DNA of 64,000 nt from Turicibacter sp. TJ11 (GCF_021497505.1 NZ_CP069349.1:2259780-2323779), one strand, 5' to 3'. Counted from the stretch's first letter, positions 51,219 through 60,599 are shown. Program-made: numbers and translations. Notes: generated by a model from the letters alone, not told the origin.

Positions 51219-51253
51219 AAAAATCCACAAGTTAGGTAACTTGTGGATTTTTG
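51219..51253 (+). terminator. Terminator downstream of the membrane protein gene
   Basis: AAAAATCCACAAGTT pairs with AACTTGTGGATTTTT around AGGT. A second hairpin, AGACTGAA/TTCAGTCT at 51177-51196, lies between it and the gene without a T tail. Confidence 0.85.
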
Positions 51254-51453
51254 TTTAGGAAGTAGAAAGAAGGCTAGTAAATAAATTCACTTAGTGTACT
51301 GAGACATGTAGCCATTTTTATCATAGCCAAATTTATTAAATTTATTCTCTTTAATCACTGTTTTTAAGATTATGCCAAAATAATGGATGATAATTGAAGA
51401 GATAATAAATTTTTGTGTATTGAATCATTAAAAATCAGCTTTTAAATGAACAA

Positions 51454-52389
51454 TTACTTAAAGTCGTTTAAGTCAAATGGAATATTTAATGTTTCCATGA
51501 AATCAAGTAACTGTGCTTCACGACTAGCTCCAGCTAATGCACAAAAAGGCATGTCTTGAACTAAGAAAAATCCCATAATGATTTGTGTTAAAGAGCAATT
51601 GTATTTTTTAGTCAATGTATTTAATTTTTTAGCTAGTTGTAAGTTTTCTTCTGTGTAGTAAGGACTATCTGTTACATCTAAACCAGCTTCTAATTTAGTG
51701 AAAAATCCACTACATAAACTAAAATAAGGCATCGCTAAAACGTTTGATTCTTTATGAAATTGTAGCATTTCTTCATCCATGACAACCATTGTTTCATCTG
51801 GATAAGGTTTCATAGCTTTTGATGCAATATTATATAGCGCTTGATTGGCAACAAATCCGCGATATCCTTTTTCCTGACAATATGCCATAGCTTCTTTCAT
51901 ACGTGATGTTTTCCAGTTTGAGCAACCATAGTATTTAATTTTTCCTTCACGAACGAAATCTTCCATTGTCTCGATTAATTGTGAAACAGGTAAGCTTTCA
52001 TCATCACGATGATAAAAATAAATATCAATACAGTTAATACGTAAAGCATTTAGACTTTTTTCTAAGTCAGAACGCATTTCTTCTTTACTTAGTCGATTTT
52101 GATTCATGTTATCTAGTGGAGGATGTCCTCCTTTTGTCATGATAACTAAATCATCGTGTCCTCCTCGATACTCAATCCAATCTCCAATAACACGTTCTGA
52201 ACGACCAATTTCACCTAAAACCCAGTCATTATAAATACGAGCTGTATCAATGACATTTCCTCCAAGGCTAACATACCGATCTAGCATTTTAAAGGCGTCT
52301 TCTTTATCCCATGCAATTCCTGCATTTGCTGTTCCAAAACCAATTGGACATAGTGAAAGTGTTGTTTCTTTAATTTGAATACGCTGCAT
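51454..52389 (-). CDS. Aldo/keto reductase
   Basis: A 311-residue TIM-barrel NAD(P)H-dependent reductase. It shows GFGTANAGIAW at the start, DTARIYNDW with the catalytic Asp and Tyr, IMTKGG with the catalytic Lys, and IYFYHRDDESLPVSQLI. Substrate unknown. CAAGGAGTG lies upstream of the start. It is monocistronic. Confidence 0.9.
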   Translation of the reverse strand: MQRIQIKETTLSLCPIGFGTANAGIAWDKEDAFKMLDRYVSLGGNVIDTARIYNDWVLGEIGRSERVIGDWIEYRGGHDDLVIMTKGGHPPLDNMNQNRLSKEEMRSDLEKSLNALRINCIDIYFYHRDDESLPVSQLIETMEDFVREGKIKYYGCSNWKTSRMKEAMAYCQEKGYRGFVANQALYNIASKAMKPYPDETMVVMDEEMLQFHKESNVLAMPYFSLCSGFFTKLEAGLDVTDSPYYTEENLQLAKKLNTLTKKYNCSLTQIIMGFFLVQDMPFCALAGASREAQLLDFMETLNIPFDLNDFK

Positions 52390-52784
52390 CCTATCACTCC
52401 TTGAAAAAAGTTATTATTTAACAGTATGACATCTTTTAAAGACATAGTAAAGCATTTTATGTCTAATCCATAAGTATCTAAGTTTTTTTAAGTTATTAAA
52501 AAGCTATAGTGATTGAAGAACCCTTTTATCAGTAGCTGTTCGTTTTACTAGACATATTATACTGATAAGAATATTGATGAGTTTATTGATTTTGCATATA
52601 ACTATACAGAGGTTACGGTCAATCTTTCATGGATAAAAAATTTTTAATGTTGCTACAGTTCTAATATTTTAATTCAACACTAGATGGTTTATATAGGTTT
52701 AAAAATCGTTTTAAATAATCAGTCGTTCATTTGCTTTTTATAATTGAAATTGATTAGAGATAACTAAAAAAGGAGGAGATTATT
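52390..52784. other. Gene-free stretch upstream of the 2H phosphoesterase gene
   Basis: About 395 AT-rich bases. A 30-codon open stretch around 52560-52650 reads like ordinary protein (IDEFIDFAYNYTEVTVNLSW) but has no start or ribosome site, so it may be a gene remnant. No RNA motif or T-tailed hairpin is seen. Confidence 0.4.
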
Positions 52785-53336
52785 GTGGAGAAACCATACT
52801 ATTATTTAATGGCACTTTTTGATGATCAAACAAATGACATATTTCATTCAATGAAACAGGCCATTCCATCATCTAAAGACGAACCTTCAGTTTTTTTACC
52901 ACATTTAACACTAGGGGCTTACATGGATGTTGACGAATTTGAACTTTGTGAGTGGATTGATGGTCAGTGCCAACGACTTTATCCAATCAAACTTAATTTT
53001 AATCACTTAGGATTATTCGCATTAAAGGTTTTGTTTATTGCTCCACAGCCTTCTAATGAACTTGTTGAGATGCATCAAATCATTCACGAACGCTATGATA
53101 ATGATTATGGTGAGATTGGATATAACTATACAATTCAGTCAAATAATTGGGTTCCTCATGTCACGTTATTAATGAGCAGTGAACCTCATACAGTACTAGA
53201 GACATTGCCAGTTGTTGATCAATTATTTGCTCCCTTTATAGGACTCGTTAACACATTAGTGCTTTATGAATATCACTCCATGCGAAAGATAAAAGTATTT
53301 CCTTTAAATCATGAGTTAAACAGTGCGGAGTTATAA
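52785..53336 (+). CDS. 2H phosphoesterase (2'-5' RNA ligase family)
   Basis: 183 residues from GTG 52785, behind AAAGGAGGAG. The two catalytic HxT motifs are PHLTLG and PHVTLL, spaced as in the LigT/2H fold. Members cleave or form 2'-5' or cyclic phosphodiester bonds; substrate unknown. Confidence 0.88.
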   Translation: MEKPYYYLMALFDDQTNDIFHSMKQAIPSSKDEPSVFLPHLTLGAYMDVDEFELCEWIDGQCQRLYPIKLNFNHLGLFALKVLFIAPQPSNELVEMHQIIHERYDNDYGEIGYNYTIQSNNWVPHVTLLMSSEPHTVLETLPVVDQLFAPFIGLVNTLVLYEYHSMRKIKVFPLNHELNSAEL

Positions 53337-53338
53337 GT

Positions 53339-53366
53339 AAAAAGGACCACTTGAGTGGTCTTTTTT
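53339..53366 (+). terminator. Terminator of the 2H phosphoesterase gene
   Basis: AAAAGGACCACT pairs with AGTGGTCTTTTT around TG. Confidence 0.9.
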
Positions 53367-53469
53367 GATAGAAACAAATTTTGTACATTTAAGTCTTAAA
53401 ATTCTTTTATTAATGTAAATATGTTAATTAACGACAGAATATAATATAAGGAAATGGGAGGTTTTAAGG

Positions 53470-55713
53470 ATGAGAGACTTAAATGAGCTCATAATTCGAA
53501 TGACGCTTGAAGAAAAGGTTAGTCTTTGTTCAGGACTAGATTTTTGGCGACTAAAATCAATTAAACGTTTAGGAATTCCATCAGTCATGGTAAGTGATGG
53601 ACCCCATGGTTTAAGAAAGCAATCAGATGATGCGAAGTATACGGATATTAATAATAGTATTGAAGCGATTTGTTTTCCAAGTGGCGTAACGACTGCTTGT
53701 TCATTTGATCGAGATTTATTATATCGATTAGGAGATGTTTTAGGACAAGAGTGCCAAGCTGAAAATATTGCTTTTATTTTAGGGCCATCTATCAATATTA
53801 AGCGGTCTCCATTAGGGGGACGTAATTTTGAATATTTTTCAGAAGATCCTTATTTAACAGGAGAACTAGCAACGACGTATATTAAAGGCGTTCAAAGTCA
53901 TCAAGTCGGAACAAGTTTAAAACATTTTGCTTGTAATAATCAAGAAAATCGCCGAATGACGGCTAGTTCAGAAGTAGATGAACGAACATTACGAGAAATT
54001 TATTTAGCTGGATTTGAAAAAGCAGTTAAAGAGGCTAGTCCTTGGAGTGTTATGACATCTTATAATCGATTGAATGGAATCTTTACGTCGGAATCCTCTT
54101 ACTTACTAACTGATATTTTAAGAAACGAATGGGGATTTAATGGATGTGTGATGAGTGATTGGGGAGCTGTTAATGATCGTGTCGCTGGATTAAAAGCAGG
54201 ACTTGATTTAGAGATGCCGGGAAGTCGAGGAACAAATGATGCAAAGATTAAACGGGCCATTAAAAATAAAACACTTAGTGAAGAGATTTTAAATGAAAGT
54301 ATTGAACGAATTTTAACTAAAATTTTCGAATATGTGGATAACAAAAAAGAGATGACGTTTAATAAAGAAGCTCACCATCAAGTGGCTCGTCAACTGGCTA
54401 ATGAGAGTGCCGTTTTATTAAAAAATGAAGGCATTTTACCTTTATCAGCTAACGATTGTCAAATTGCATTTATCGGTGAATTTGCTAAAACACCACGTAT
54501 TCAAGGGGGAGGAAGTTCTCATATTAAACCTTACAGGGTAAGCAGTGCCTTAGACGCTGTATCAGAGGTTGGGTGTATTTCGTATGCTCAAGGATTTGTT
54601 ACTGATGTTGATGAAACGCAAATTGATTTATTAAATGATGCTGTTGAATTAGCCAAATCAAGTGATGTCGCTGTTATTTTTGCGGGACTTCCAGATGCTT
54701 TTGAATCTGAGGCTTATGATCGTCAACATATGAAACTTCCAAATTGTCAAAATGAATTGATTGAAAAGGTATGCGCTGTTCAATCGAATACGGTCGTTGT
54801 TTTACATAACGGATCACCGGTTGAAATGCCTTGGGTGAATGAAGTTAAGGGGATTTTAGAAATGTATCTTGGAGGAGAAGCGGTAGGTGAAGCAACGATT
54901 GATTTATTGTTTGGTCACACGAATCCCTCTGGAAAATTAGCCGAAACATTTCCACTTCGACTAGAGGACACGCCTGCATACTTATCGTATCAAGTCATTG
55001 ATGATGAGATTTATTATGATGAAAAGTTATTTGTCGGTTATCGTTATTATGACACAAAGGAACTACCTGTTTTGTTTCCATTTGGTCATGGATGTAGCTA
55101 TACGACGTTTGAGTATCATGATCTTGTTGTTAGTCAAACGTCAATGCGTGATGACGAGTCCTTAACCTTAAGTTTTAAAGTTACTAATACAGGTTCTGTG
55201 TTTGGAAAAGAAGTCGCTCAACTATATGTGCAAGATTTAACATCTTCAGTTATTCGTCCAATAAAAGAGTTAAAGAATTTCGAAAAAGTTGCCTTAGAAC
55301 CGGGTGAGACGAAAATAATTACGTTTGAGTTAAGTCAACGAGATTTTGCTTATTATGAAGTTAAAATTTCTGATTGGTATGTATCAACCGGAAATTATCA
55401 TTTATTAGTTGGATCCTCTTCAAGAGATATTAGACTTCAAACGAAAATTTTTATTGAAAGTACAAAAAGTTTACCTTCTAAAGTTACCCAAAATACAACT
55501 TTGGGGGATTTGATGAAGTATAAGCCATTAAATAAGATGATTTCAAGTGTCTTAGAGATTATGGGTGAGAAAAATGATAACGATGCGATTAGTAAAGAGA
55601 TGAAACTAGCGATGATTCAAGACATGCCTATTCGTGCGCTTCGAAGCTTTAAAGGAGTCGATAACTATATGATTGAAACATTAGTAAAGACTTTAAATCA
55701 TCTCATTAATTAG
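53470..55713 (+). CDS. bglX: Glycoside hydrolase family 3 (beta-glucosidase-like)
   Basis: 747 residues, no signal peptide, so cytoplasmic. The N-terminal GH3 barrel has VSDGPHGLRKQ, SLKHFACNNQENRR and the nucleophile Asp in CVMSDWGAV. The second domain includes FIGEFAKTPRIQGGGSS. A C-terminal fibronectin-III-like domain (GSVFGKEVAQLYV) follows, then an extra helical tail of about 75 residues (LPSKVTQNTTLGDLM). It should release terminal sugars from short beta-linked oligosaccharides. GGGAGG precedes the ATG. Confidence 0.93.
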   Translation: MRDLNELIIRMTLEEKVSLCSGLDFWRLKSIKRLGIPSVMVSDGPHGLRKQSDDAKYTDINNSIEAICFPSGVTTACSFDRDLLYRLGDVLGQECQAENIAFILGPSINIKRSPLGGRNFEYFSEDPYLTGELATTYIKGVQSHQVGTSLKHFACNNQENRRMTASSEVDERTLREIYLAGFEKAVKEASPWSVMTSYNRLNGIFTSESSYLLTDILRNEWGFNGCVMSDWGAVNDRVAGLKAGLDLEMPGSRGTNDAKIKRAIKNKTLSEEILNESIERILTKIFEYVDNKKEMTFNKEAHHQVARQLANESAVLLKNEGILPLSANDCQIAFIGEFAKTPRIQGGGSSHIKPYRVSSALDAVSEVGCISYAQGFVTDVDETQIDLLNDAVELAKSSDVAVIFAGLPDAFESEAYDRQHMKLPNCQNELIEKVCAVQSNTVVVLHNGSPVEMPWVNEVKGILEMYLGGEAVGEATIDLLFGHTNPSGKLAETFPLRLEDTPAYLSYQVIDDEIYYDEKLFVGYRYYDTKELPVLFPFGHGCSYTTFEYHDLVVSQTSMRDDESLTLSFKVTNTGSVFGKEVAQLYVQDLTSSVIRPIKELKNFEKVALEPGETKIITFELSQRDFAYYEVKISDWYVSTGNYHLLVGSSSRDIRLQTKIFIESTKSLPSKVTQNTTLGDLMKYKPLNKMISSVLEIMGEKNDNDAISKEMKLAMIQDMPIRALRSFKGVDNYMIETLVKTLNHLIN

Positions 55714-55780
55714 ATGAATAAAACGCACTCATTTAGTGGAATATTAAGTGTGTAACTTAATTTTAAAGGAGGCGAGTGTT

Positions 55781-55900
55781 ATGAAGTTAGCACCTGCTCA
55801 GTTACACAGTCTTAATGAATTGAAATTGAAACGCTGTAGTACATTAACGAAAACTGCCGTGTATAAAGATGATGCGAAATCTAAAACACACGATAGTTAG
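55781..55900 (+). CDS. 39-residue cationic peptide gene
   Basis: ATG 55781 follows one of the strongest ribosome sites in the window, AAAGGAGGCGAG. The product is hydrophilic and basic, starting MKLAPAQLHSLNELKLKRC, with one cysteine and no signal peptide. A T-tailed terminator begins 31 bases after the stop, giving a short self-contained unit between bglX and the tre locus. No homologue is recognised. Confidence 0.55.
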   Translation: MKLAPAQLHSLNELKLKRCSTLTKTAVYKDDAKSKTHDS

Positions 55901-55931
55901 TCAGATAATGAGTTGCTTTCTTTAATTAAGT

Positions 55932-55966
55932 AAAAAAAATCAATGCCTGTTGGCATTGATTTTTTT
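55932..55966 (+). terminator. Terminator of the 39-residue ORF
   Basis: AAAAAAATCAATGCC pairs with GGCATTGATTTTTTT around TGTT. Confidence 0.92.
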
Positions 55967-56013
55967 GTTTGATCAAGTCTCATCGTTATCAAACAAAATT
56001 TAATAATAAAAAA

Positions 56014-56028
56014 ATGTAAACGCTATAC
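56014..56028 (+). promoter_or_regulatory. Cre-like site upstream of treP
   Basis: ATGTAAACGCTATAC fits the CcpA cre consensus except at position 14. It lies just upstream of the treP -35. Confidence 0.45.
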
Positions 56029-56037
56029 GAATAAAGA

Positions 56038-56066
56038 TTGACAAACATATACGTATAAGATACAAT
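56038..56066 (+). promoter_or_regulatory. treP promoter
   Basis: TTGACA, a 17-base spacer and TACAAT. The first operator-like repeat (56046-56057) fills the spacer. Confidence 0.85.
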
Positions 56067-56144
56067 GAAAGCGTCATAAAAAACTCTAACATGTACGTAT
56101 ACTTAAATAAAATTTTCATTTAAAAACGTATTCATGTACGTATA
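56046..56144 (+). promoter_or_regulatory. Three TreR operator-like repeats
   Basis: CATATACGTATA at 56046-56057, CATGTACGTATA at 56090-56101 and CATGTACGTATA at 56133-56144. The first contains the perfect palindrome TATACGTATA. Start-to-start spacing is 44 and 43 bp, about four helical turns, so bound repressors would face the same side of the DNA. TreR, encoded in the same locus, is the likely binder. Confidence 0.65.
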
Positions 56145-56192
56145 TGTTGAATATAGTGTCGAAAATTGATTAAATACTTCAGGAGGTCTACT

Positions 56193-57596
56193 ATGGGGAA
56201 ATATCAAGTAGAAGCACAACAATTATTAGAATTTGTTGGTGGGAAAGATAATATTTCAATGGTTACACACTGTGTGACACGTATGCGATTTGTATTAGTT
56301 GATCCATCACGTGCGAACATTGAAAAAATCGAAGCGTTACAATTAGTTAAAGGAACATTTACACAAGCAGGACAGTTCCAAGTTATTATTGGAAATGACG
56401 TATCAGTGTTTTACAATGATTTCAAAGAAGTTGCAGGAATTGAAGAAGCGAGTAAAGATGATGTCAAAGAAGCGGCTAAATCGAACATGAGTGGGATTCA
56501 GCGCTTAATGGCAAATTTAGCTGAAATTTTCTCACCATTAATTCCTGCTATCATTATCGGGGGGTTAATCTTAGGATTCCGTAATATCATTGGTGATGTT
56601 AAGATGTTCGAAGATGGAACGAAGACTTTAGTTGAAATGTCTCAGTTCTGGTCTGGAACGTATAACTTCTTATGGTTAATCGGTGAAGCTATTTTTCACT
56701 TCTTACCTGTTGGTATTACATGGGCAGTTACAAGAAAGATGGGAACAACACAAATTCTTGGGATTGTTCTTGGGATTACATTAGTTTCTCCACAATTATT
56801 AAATGCTTATGCAGTAGGTGGAGATTCTGTTGCACCAATTTGGGATTTTGGATTTGCACAAGTTGAAATGATTGGGTATCAAGCTCAAGTTATTCCAGCT
56901 ATGTTAGCCGGATTTACGTTAGTTTATTTAGAGCGATTCTTCAAAAAAATCACTCCAAATGCGATTTCAATGATCGTTGTTCCATTCTTTGCTTTAGTTC
57001 CAACTGTTTTATTAGCTCATACAGTACTTGGTCCAATTGGATGGACAATCGGTTCTTGGATTTCTAATGTGGTTTACGCTGGTTTAACATCAACATTCTC
57101 TTGGTTATTTGCTGGAATCTTTGGATTTGCTTATGCACCATTAGTTATCACGGGATTACATCACATGACAAATGCTATCGACTTACAATTAGTAGCAGAA
57201 TTTAATGGAACAATGTTATGGCCAATGATTGCTTTATCAAATATTGCTCAAGGATCAGCTGTTTTAGGAATGATTTATGTTAACCGTAAAAATGAAGAAG
57301 AAAAACAAGTTTCAATTCCTGCTTGTATCTCAGCTTACTTAGGTGTAACTGAACCAGCGATCTTCGGAATCAATATGAAATATGGCTTCCCATTCTTAGC
57401 AGGGATGATTGGTTCAGCAGTAGCAGCAGTTATTTCGGTTGGAACAGGTGTTATGGCTAATTCAGTTGGAATTGGTGGATTACCTGGAATCTTATCGATT
57501 CAACCACAACATATGTTAATGTTTGCGGTAGCATCACTTGTAGCGATTGTTGTCTCATTCGTTTTAACAGTTATCTTTGCTGCTAAAAAGAAATAA
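56193..57596 (+). CDS. treP: PTS trehalose transporter IIBC component
   Basis: 467 residues from ATG 56193, after AGGAGG. The IIB domain covers residues 1-80 with the phosphorylated Cys27 in THCVTRMRF. The IIC domain of about ten helices follows, including PAIIIGGLILGFRNII, GLHHMTNAIDLQL and the conserved GVTEPAIFGIN. It imports trehalose as trehalose 6-phosphate. There is no IIA domain, so it needs a glucose-type IIA from elsewhere. The neighbouring treA and treR fix the specificity. Confidence 0.95.
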   Translation: MGKYQVEAQQLLEFVGGKDNISMVTHCVTRMRFVLVDPSRANIEKIEALQLVKGTFTQAGQFQVIIGNDVSVFYNDFKEVAGIEEASKDDVKEAAKSNMSGIQRLMANLAEIFSPLIPAIIIGGLILGFRNIIGDVKMFEDGTKTLVEMSQFWSGTYNFLWLIGEAIFHFLPVGITWAVTRKMGTTQILGIVLGITLVSPQLLNAYAVGGDSVAPIWDFGFAQVEMIGYQAQVIPAMLAGFTLVYLERFFKKITPNAISMIVVPFFALVPTVLLAHTVLGPIGWTIGSWISNVVYAGLTSTFSWLFAGIFGFAYAPLVITGLHHMTNAIDLQLVAEFNGTMLWPMIALSNIAQGSAVLGMIYVNRKNEEEKQVSIPACISAYLGVTEPAIFGINMKYGFPFLAGMIGSAVAAVISVGTGVMANSVGIGGLPGILSIQPQHMLMFAVASLVAIVVSFVLTVIFAAKKK

Positions 57597-57779
57597 AACT
57601 ACAATGAAAGAATCAGTTTCAATAACTTATCTTTTATTAGTTGTGTAATGAAAATAAAAAATTGTTTTAAAAAATAACAGATGGATAATATAGTAGTACC
57701 TTGTTCATTCTTCATGTGCTGAGAAAAAAGAGGGGATTCTGTATTATCCATTTCATGTTAATGTAGAGGAGCTTGAAAA

Positions 57780-59432
57780 ATGAAAGATTTTAAGAATAGT
57801 GTTGTTTATCAAATTTATCCCAAATCATTTAATGACTCAAATAATGATGGATTTGGAGATTTACGCGGAGTTGTTGAAAAGTTAGACTACTTACAAGGGT
57901 TAGGTGTTGATTATATTTGGTTAACACCATTCTTCGTATCACCACAAAACGATAACGGATATGATATTGCGGATTATTACAACATTGATCCAGCTTATGG
58001 GACAATGGAAGATTTCGAGATGCTTGTTGAAGAAGCAACAAAACGTAACATTAAAATCATGTTAGATATGGTATTTAACCATACGTCAACGTATCATGAA
58101 TGGTTTAAAAAAGCGTTACAAGGAGACCAAAAGTATAAAGATTACTATATCTTTAGAAAAGGTGAAAATGGAAATCCTCCAACAAACTGGGTTTCTAAAT
58201 TCGGTGGAAATGCATGGGAGTATGTAGAACATTTAGATGAATATTATTTGCATTTATTTGATGTAACACAAGCCGACTTAAACTGGGAAAATCCTGAGTT
58301 ACGCCAAGAGATTTACAATGTCGTTAATTTCTGGATTGAAAAAGGAGTTAAAGGATTCCGCTTAGATGTTATCAACTTAATCTCAAAACCAGATACACTT
58401 GAAAATGATTATGTTGGAGATGGACGTCGCTTCTATACAGATGGGCCACGTATCCACAAACATTTAAAAGAATTAAATGAAAATACATTTGGTAAACATG
58501 AAGATATTATTACAGTTGGGGAAATGTCTTCAACAACGATTGAAAACTGTTTAAAATATTCAAATCCTGATGAAAAAGAGTTAAGCATGGTCTTTAACTT
58601 CCACCACTTAAAAGTTGATTATAAAGATGGGGATAAGTGGAAATTAAAAGAATTCGACTTCGAAGAGTTAAAACACTTATTTAATACATGGCAAACAAGT
58701 ATGATGGAAGGCAATGGATGGAATGCAGTCTTCTGGTGTAACCATGATCAACCACGAATTGTTTCTCGTTTAGGTGATGATAAAAACTATCATGAACAAT
58801 CCGCTAAGATGTTAGCAACTACGGTTCATTGCTTACGCGGAACACCTTATATTTACCAAGGTGAAGAAATTGGAATGACAAATGCTTACTTTAACGATAT
58901 GAATAAATATCGTGATGTTGAAAGTTTAAATTACTACAACATCTTAAGAGAACAAGGGCATACAGAGGAAGAAACATACGATATTATCATGGCGCGTTCT
59001 CGTGATAATTCACGTACTCCAATGCAATGGAATGATGAAGTAAATGCTGGATTTAGTGAAGCAACACCATGGTTAAGTGTAATCGATAACTATGAAACAA
59101 TTAACGTGAAAAACAACTTAGAAAATGAAAATTCAATCTACTATCACTACAAAAAATTAATTGAATTAAGAAAGCAATATGAAGTTATTGCCGAAGGAAC
59201 ATATGAACCAATGTTACCGGATCATGAAGCTGTTTATGCGTATCGTCGTACGTTAAATAATGATGTTTTAATTGTTTTAAACAACTTCTATGGAAAAGAT
59301 ACACAAGTGACATTAGATCTTGAAGATGTAAAAGATTATCAATGTTTATTATCTAATTATGAGGCAAAAGAGTTAACTCAACAATTAACGCTTCGTCCGT
59401 ATGAATCAGTTGTGTTTTATAAAAAAGGATAA
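57780..59432 (+). CDS. treA: Trehalose-6-phosphate hydrolase
   Basis: A 550-residue GH13 enzyme. It shows YQIYPKSFNDSNNDGFGDLR, DMVFNHTS, the nucleophile Asp in GFRLDVIN, the acid Glu in TVGEMSS and NHDQPR. It splits trehalose 6-phosphate into glucose and glucose 6-phosphate in the cytoplasm. AGAGGAG precedes the ATG. The 183-base gap after treP holds no clear terminator, so the genes are probably one operon. Confidence 0.96.
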   Translation: MKDFKNSVVYQIYPKSFNDSNNDGFGDLRGVVEKLDYLQGLGVDYIWLTPFFVSPQNDNGYDIADYYNIDPAYGTMEDFEMLVEEATKRNIKIMLDMVFNHTSTYHEWFKKALQGDQKYKDYYIFRKGENGNPPTNWVSKFGGNAWEYVEHLDEYYLHLFDVTQADLNWENPELRQEIYNVVNFWIEKGVKGFRLDVINLISKPDTLENDYVGDGRRFYTDGPRIHKHLKELNENTFGKHEDIITVGEMSSTTIENCLKYSNPDEKELSMVFNFHHLKVDYKDGDKWKLKEFDFEELKHLFNTWQTSMMEGNGWNAVFWCNHDQPRIVSRLGDDKNYHEQSAKMLATTVHCLRGTPYIYQGEEIGMTNAYFNDMNKYRDVESLNYYNILREQGHTEEETYDIIMARSRDNSRTPMQWNDEVNAGFSEATPWLSVIDNYETINVKNNLENENSIYYHYKKLIELRKQYEVIAEGTYEPMLPDHEAVYAYRRTLNNDVLIVLNNFYGKDTQVTLDLEDVKDYQCLLSNYEAKELTQQLTLRPYESVVFYKKG

Positions 59433-59435
59433 AAT

Positions 59436-59471
59436 GAAAGGGACTGCATGATAAGTGTGTAGTCCCTTTTG
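59436..59471 (+). terminator. Hairpin terminator between treA and treR
   Basis: AAAGGGACTGCA and TGTAGTCCCTTT form the stem around a short loop, with a T4 exit. It may only partly separate treR from the operon. Confidence 0.75.
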
Positions 59472-59521
59472 TATGTTGAGATATAGTTATCCACATGATA
59501 GAATAGATGGGGTGATTAAGA

Positions 59522-60268
59522 ATGAAAAGTAAATATATTAAAATATATGATGATATTTTAAATAAAATAGAAAATAGCATTTATAAAATTGGGGATAGTT
59601 TGCCATCAGAAGCTGATTTAATGAGAGAATATGAAGCATCACGAGATACTGTACGTAAGTCATTAAATATGTTAGTGACCAATGGTTATATTACAAAAGC
59701 ACGTGGAAAGTTAGCCACTGTTAATGATATTCATAAACTTAATTTTCCCATTGCTAAAATTACAAGCTTTTCAGAGTTATCTAATCAAGAGCATATGGAT
59801 AGTAAAACACTATTAGAAGAATTCCAAGTCGTTAAAAACAATAAATACATTATGGAAAAGTTAAATTTGACAGAGGAACAAGAGGTGTGGAGTATTTTAA
59901 GATCACGTCAAATCGATGGGGAACGTGTGATCTTAGATCAAGACTATATTATGCGTGATGTCATTAATGACTTAACTGAGGACATATGTACTCATTCGAT
60001 TTATAAATATATTGAAGAAGAATTAAATATTCAGGTGGGTTATGCACAAAAAGAGATTACAGTTCAAAAAGTTTCAGAACTTGATCGTAAATACTTAGAT
60101 ATTAAGGATGATGAAATGATTGTCGTTGTTAAAAGTTACACGTATTTAACTGACGGGCGCTTATTCCAATATACGATCTCAAAACATCGTGCCGATCGAT
60201 TTAAATTCGTTGAATTTGCTGTTAGAGCCAATCCTAATGTCCTACCATCTTCATTTAATATGAAATAA
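59522..60268 (+). CDS. treR: Trehalose operon repressor, GntR family
   Basis: 248 residues. The DNA-binding domain is at residues 5-70 (KYIKIYDDILNKIENSIYKI, ASRDTVRKSLNMLVTNGYI) and a UTRA effector domain covers about 85-235. TreR proteins are released from DNA by trehalose 6-phosphate. It should bind the repeats before treP. GGGGTG lies 8 bases before the ATG. Confidence 0.92.
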   Translation: MKSKYIKIYDDILNKIENSIYKIGDSLPSEADLMREYEASRDTVRKSLNMLVTNGYITKARGKLATVNDIHKLNFPIAKITSFSELSNQEHMDSKTLLEEFQVVKNNKYIMEKLNLTEEQEVWSILRSRQIDGERVILDQDYIMRDVINDLTEDICTHSIYKYIEEELNIQVGYAQKEITVQKVSELDRKYLDIKDDEMIVVVKSYTYLTDGRLFQYTISKHRADRFKFVEFAVRANPNVLPSSFNMK

Positions 60269-60303
60269 CTACTTAATAGTAGCCTTTATTTCATATTAAA
60301 AAT

Positions 60304-60327
60304 GTCCACACTAAATTTAGTGTGGAC
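60304..60327. repeat. 24-bp perfect palindrome after treR
   Basis: GTCCACACTAAA is followed directly by its reverse complement TTTAGTGTGGAC. It lacks a clear T tail; it could be a poor terminator for treR or a protein-binding palindrome. Confidence 0.6.
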
Positions 60328-60526
60328 TTCGAAATAGGAGCGCAAAATCAGATAAAAGGAGGAACTCTGGTTAGATGTTTGGCTATAGACTAACCATTAA
60401 TAGTTTCTACGGAATTTGACAAATTATTTATAGATTTTAAAAATTAATCAGTTGTTAATAAAATAGATTTTGATACTTCTGTAAAAACTTATTTACAGAT
60501 CGTTTTTTCACTGATTTTACTGTCAG

Positions 60527-60553
60527 TTATTTAACTATTAAATAGTTAAATAA
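60527..60553. repeat. 27-nt palindrome upstream of a strong promoter
   Basis: TTATTTAACTAT, TAA, ATAGTTAAATAA: 12-bp perfect arms with a 3-base centre, ending 10 bases before the -35 at 60564. Confidence 0.65.
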
Positions 60554-60563
60554 ACGGAAAAAA

Positions 60564-60593
60564 TTGACGAAATATGGCATTTCGTGTTATAAT
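60564..60593 (+). promoter_or_regulatory. Strong sigma-A-type promoter with inverted repeat in spacer
   Basis: TTGACG, an 18-base spacer and TATAAT. The -35 edge and spacer contain CGAAAT-ATGGC-ATTTCG (60568-60584), a perfect 6-bp inverted repeat ideally placed for a repressor. Confidence 0.75.
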
Positions 60594-60599
60594 ACGTAT

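Noticed and set aside
51287-51359. Minus-strand peptide stretch (NKFGYDKNGYMSQYTK) as a gene remnant
   Set aside because: It reads like coding sequence but has no start codon or ribosome site, and the neighbouring frame is closed. Too short to call a pseudogene.
52560-52650. Possible remnant of a gene upstream of the 2H phosphoesterase
   Set aside because: Only about 30 open codons, with no start, no ribosome site and no recognised family.
53424-53795. 123-codon minus-strand frame at the start of the GH3 gene
   Set aside because: It is antisense to the conserved GH3 N-terminal motifs and lacks a start context.
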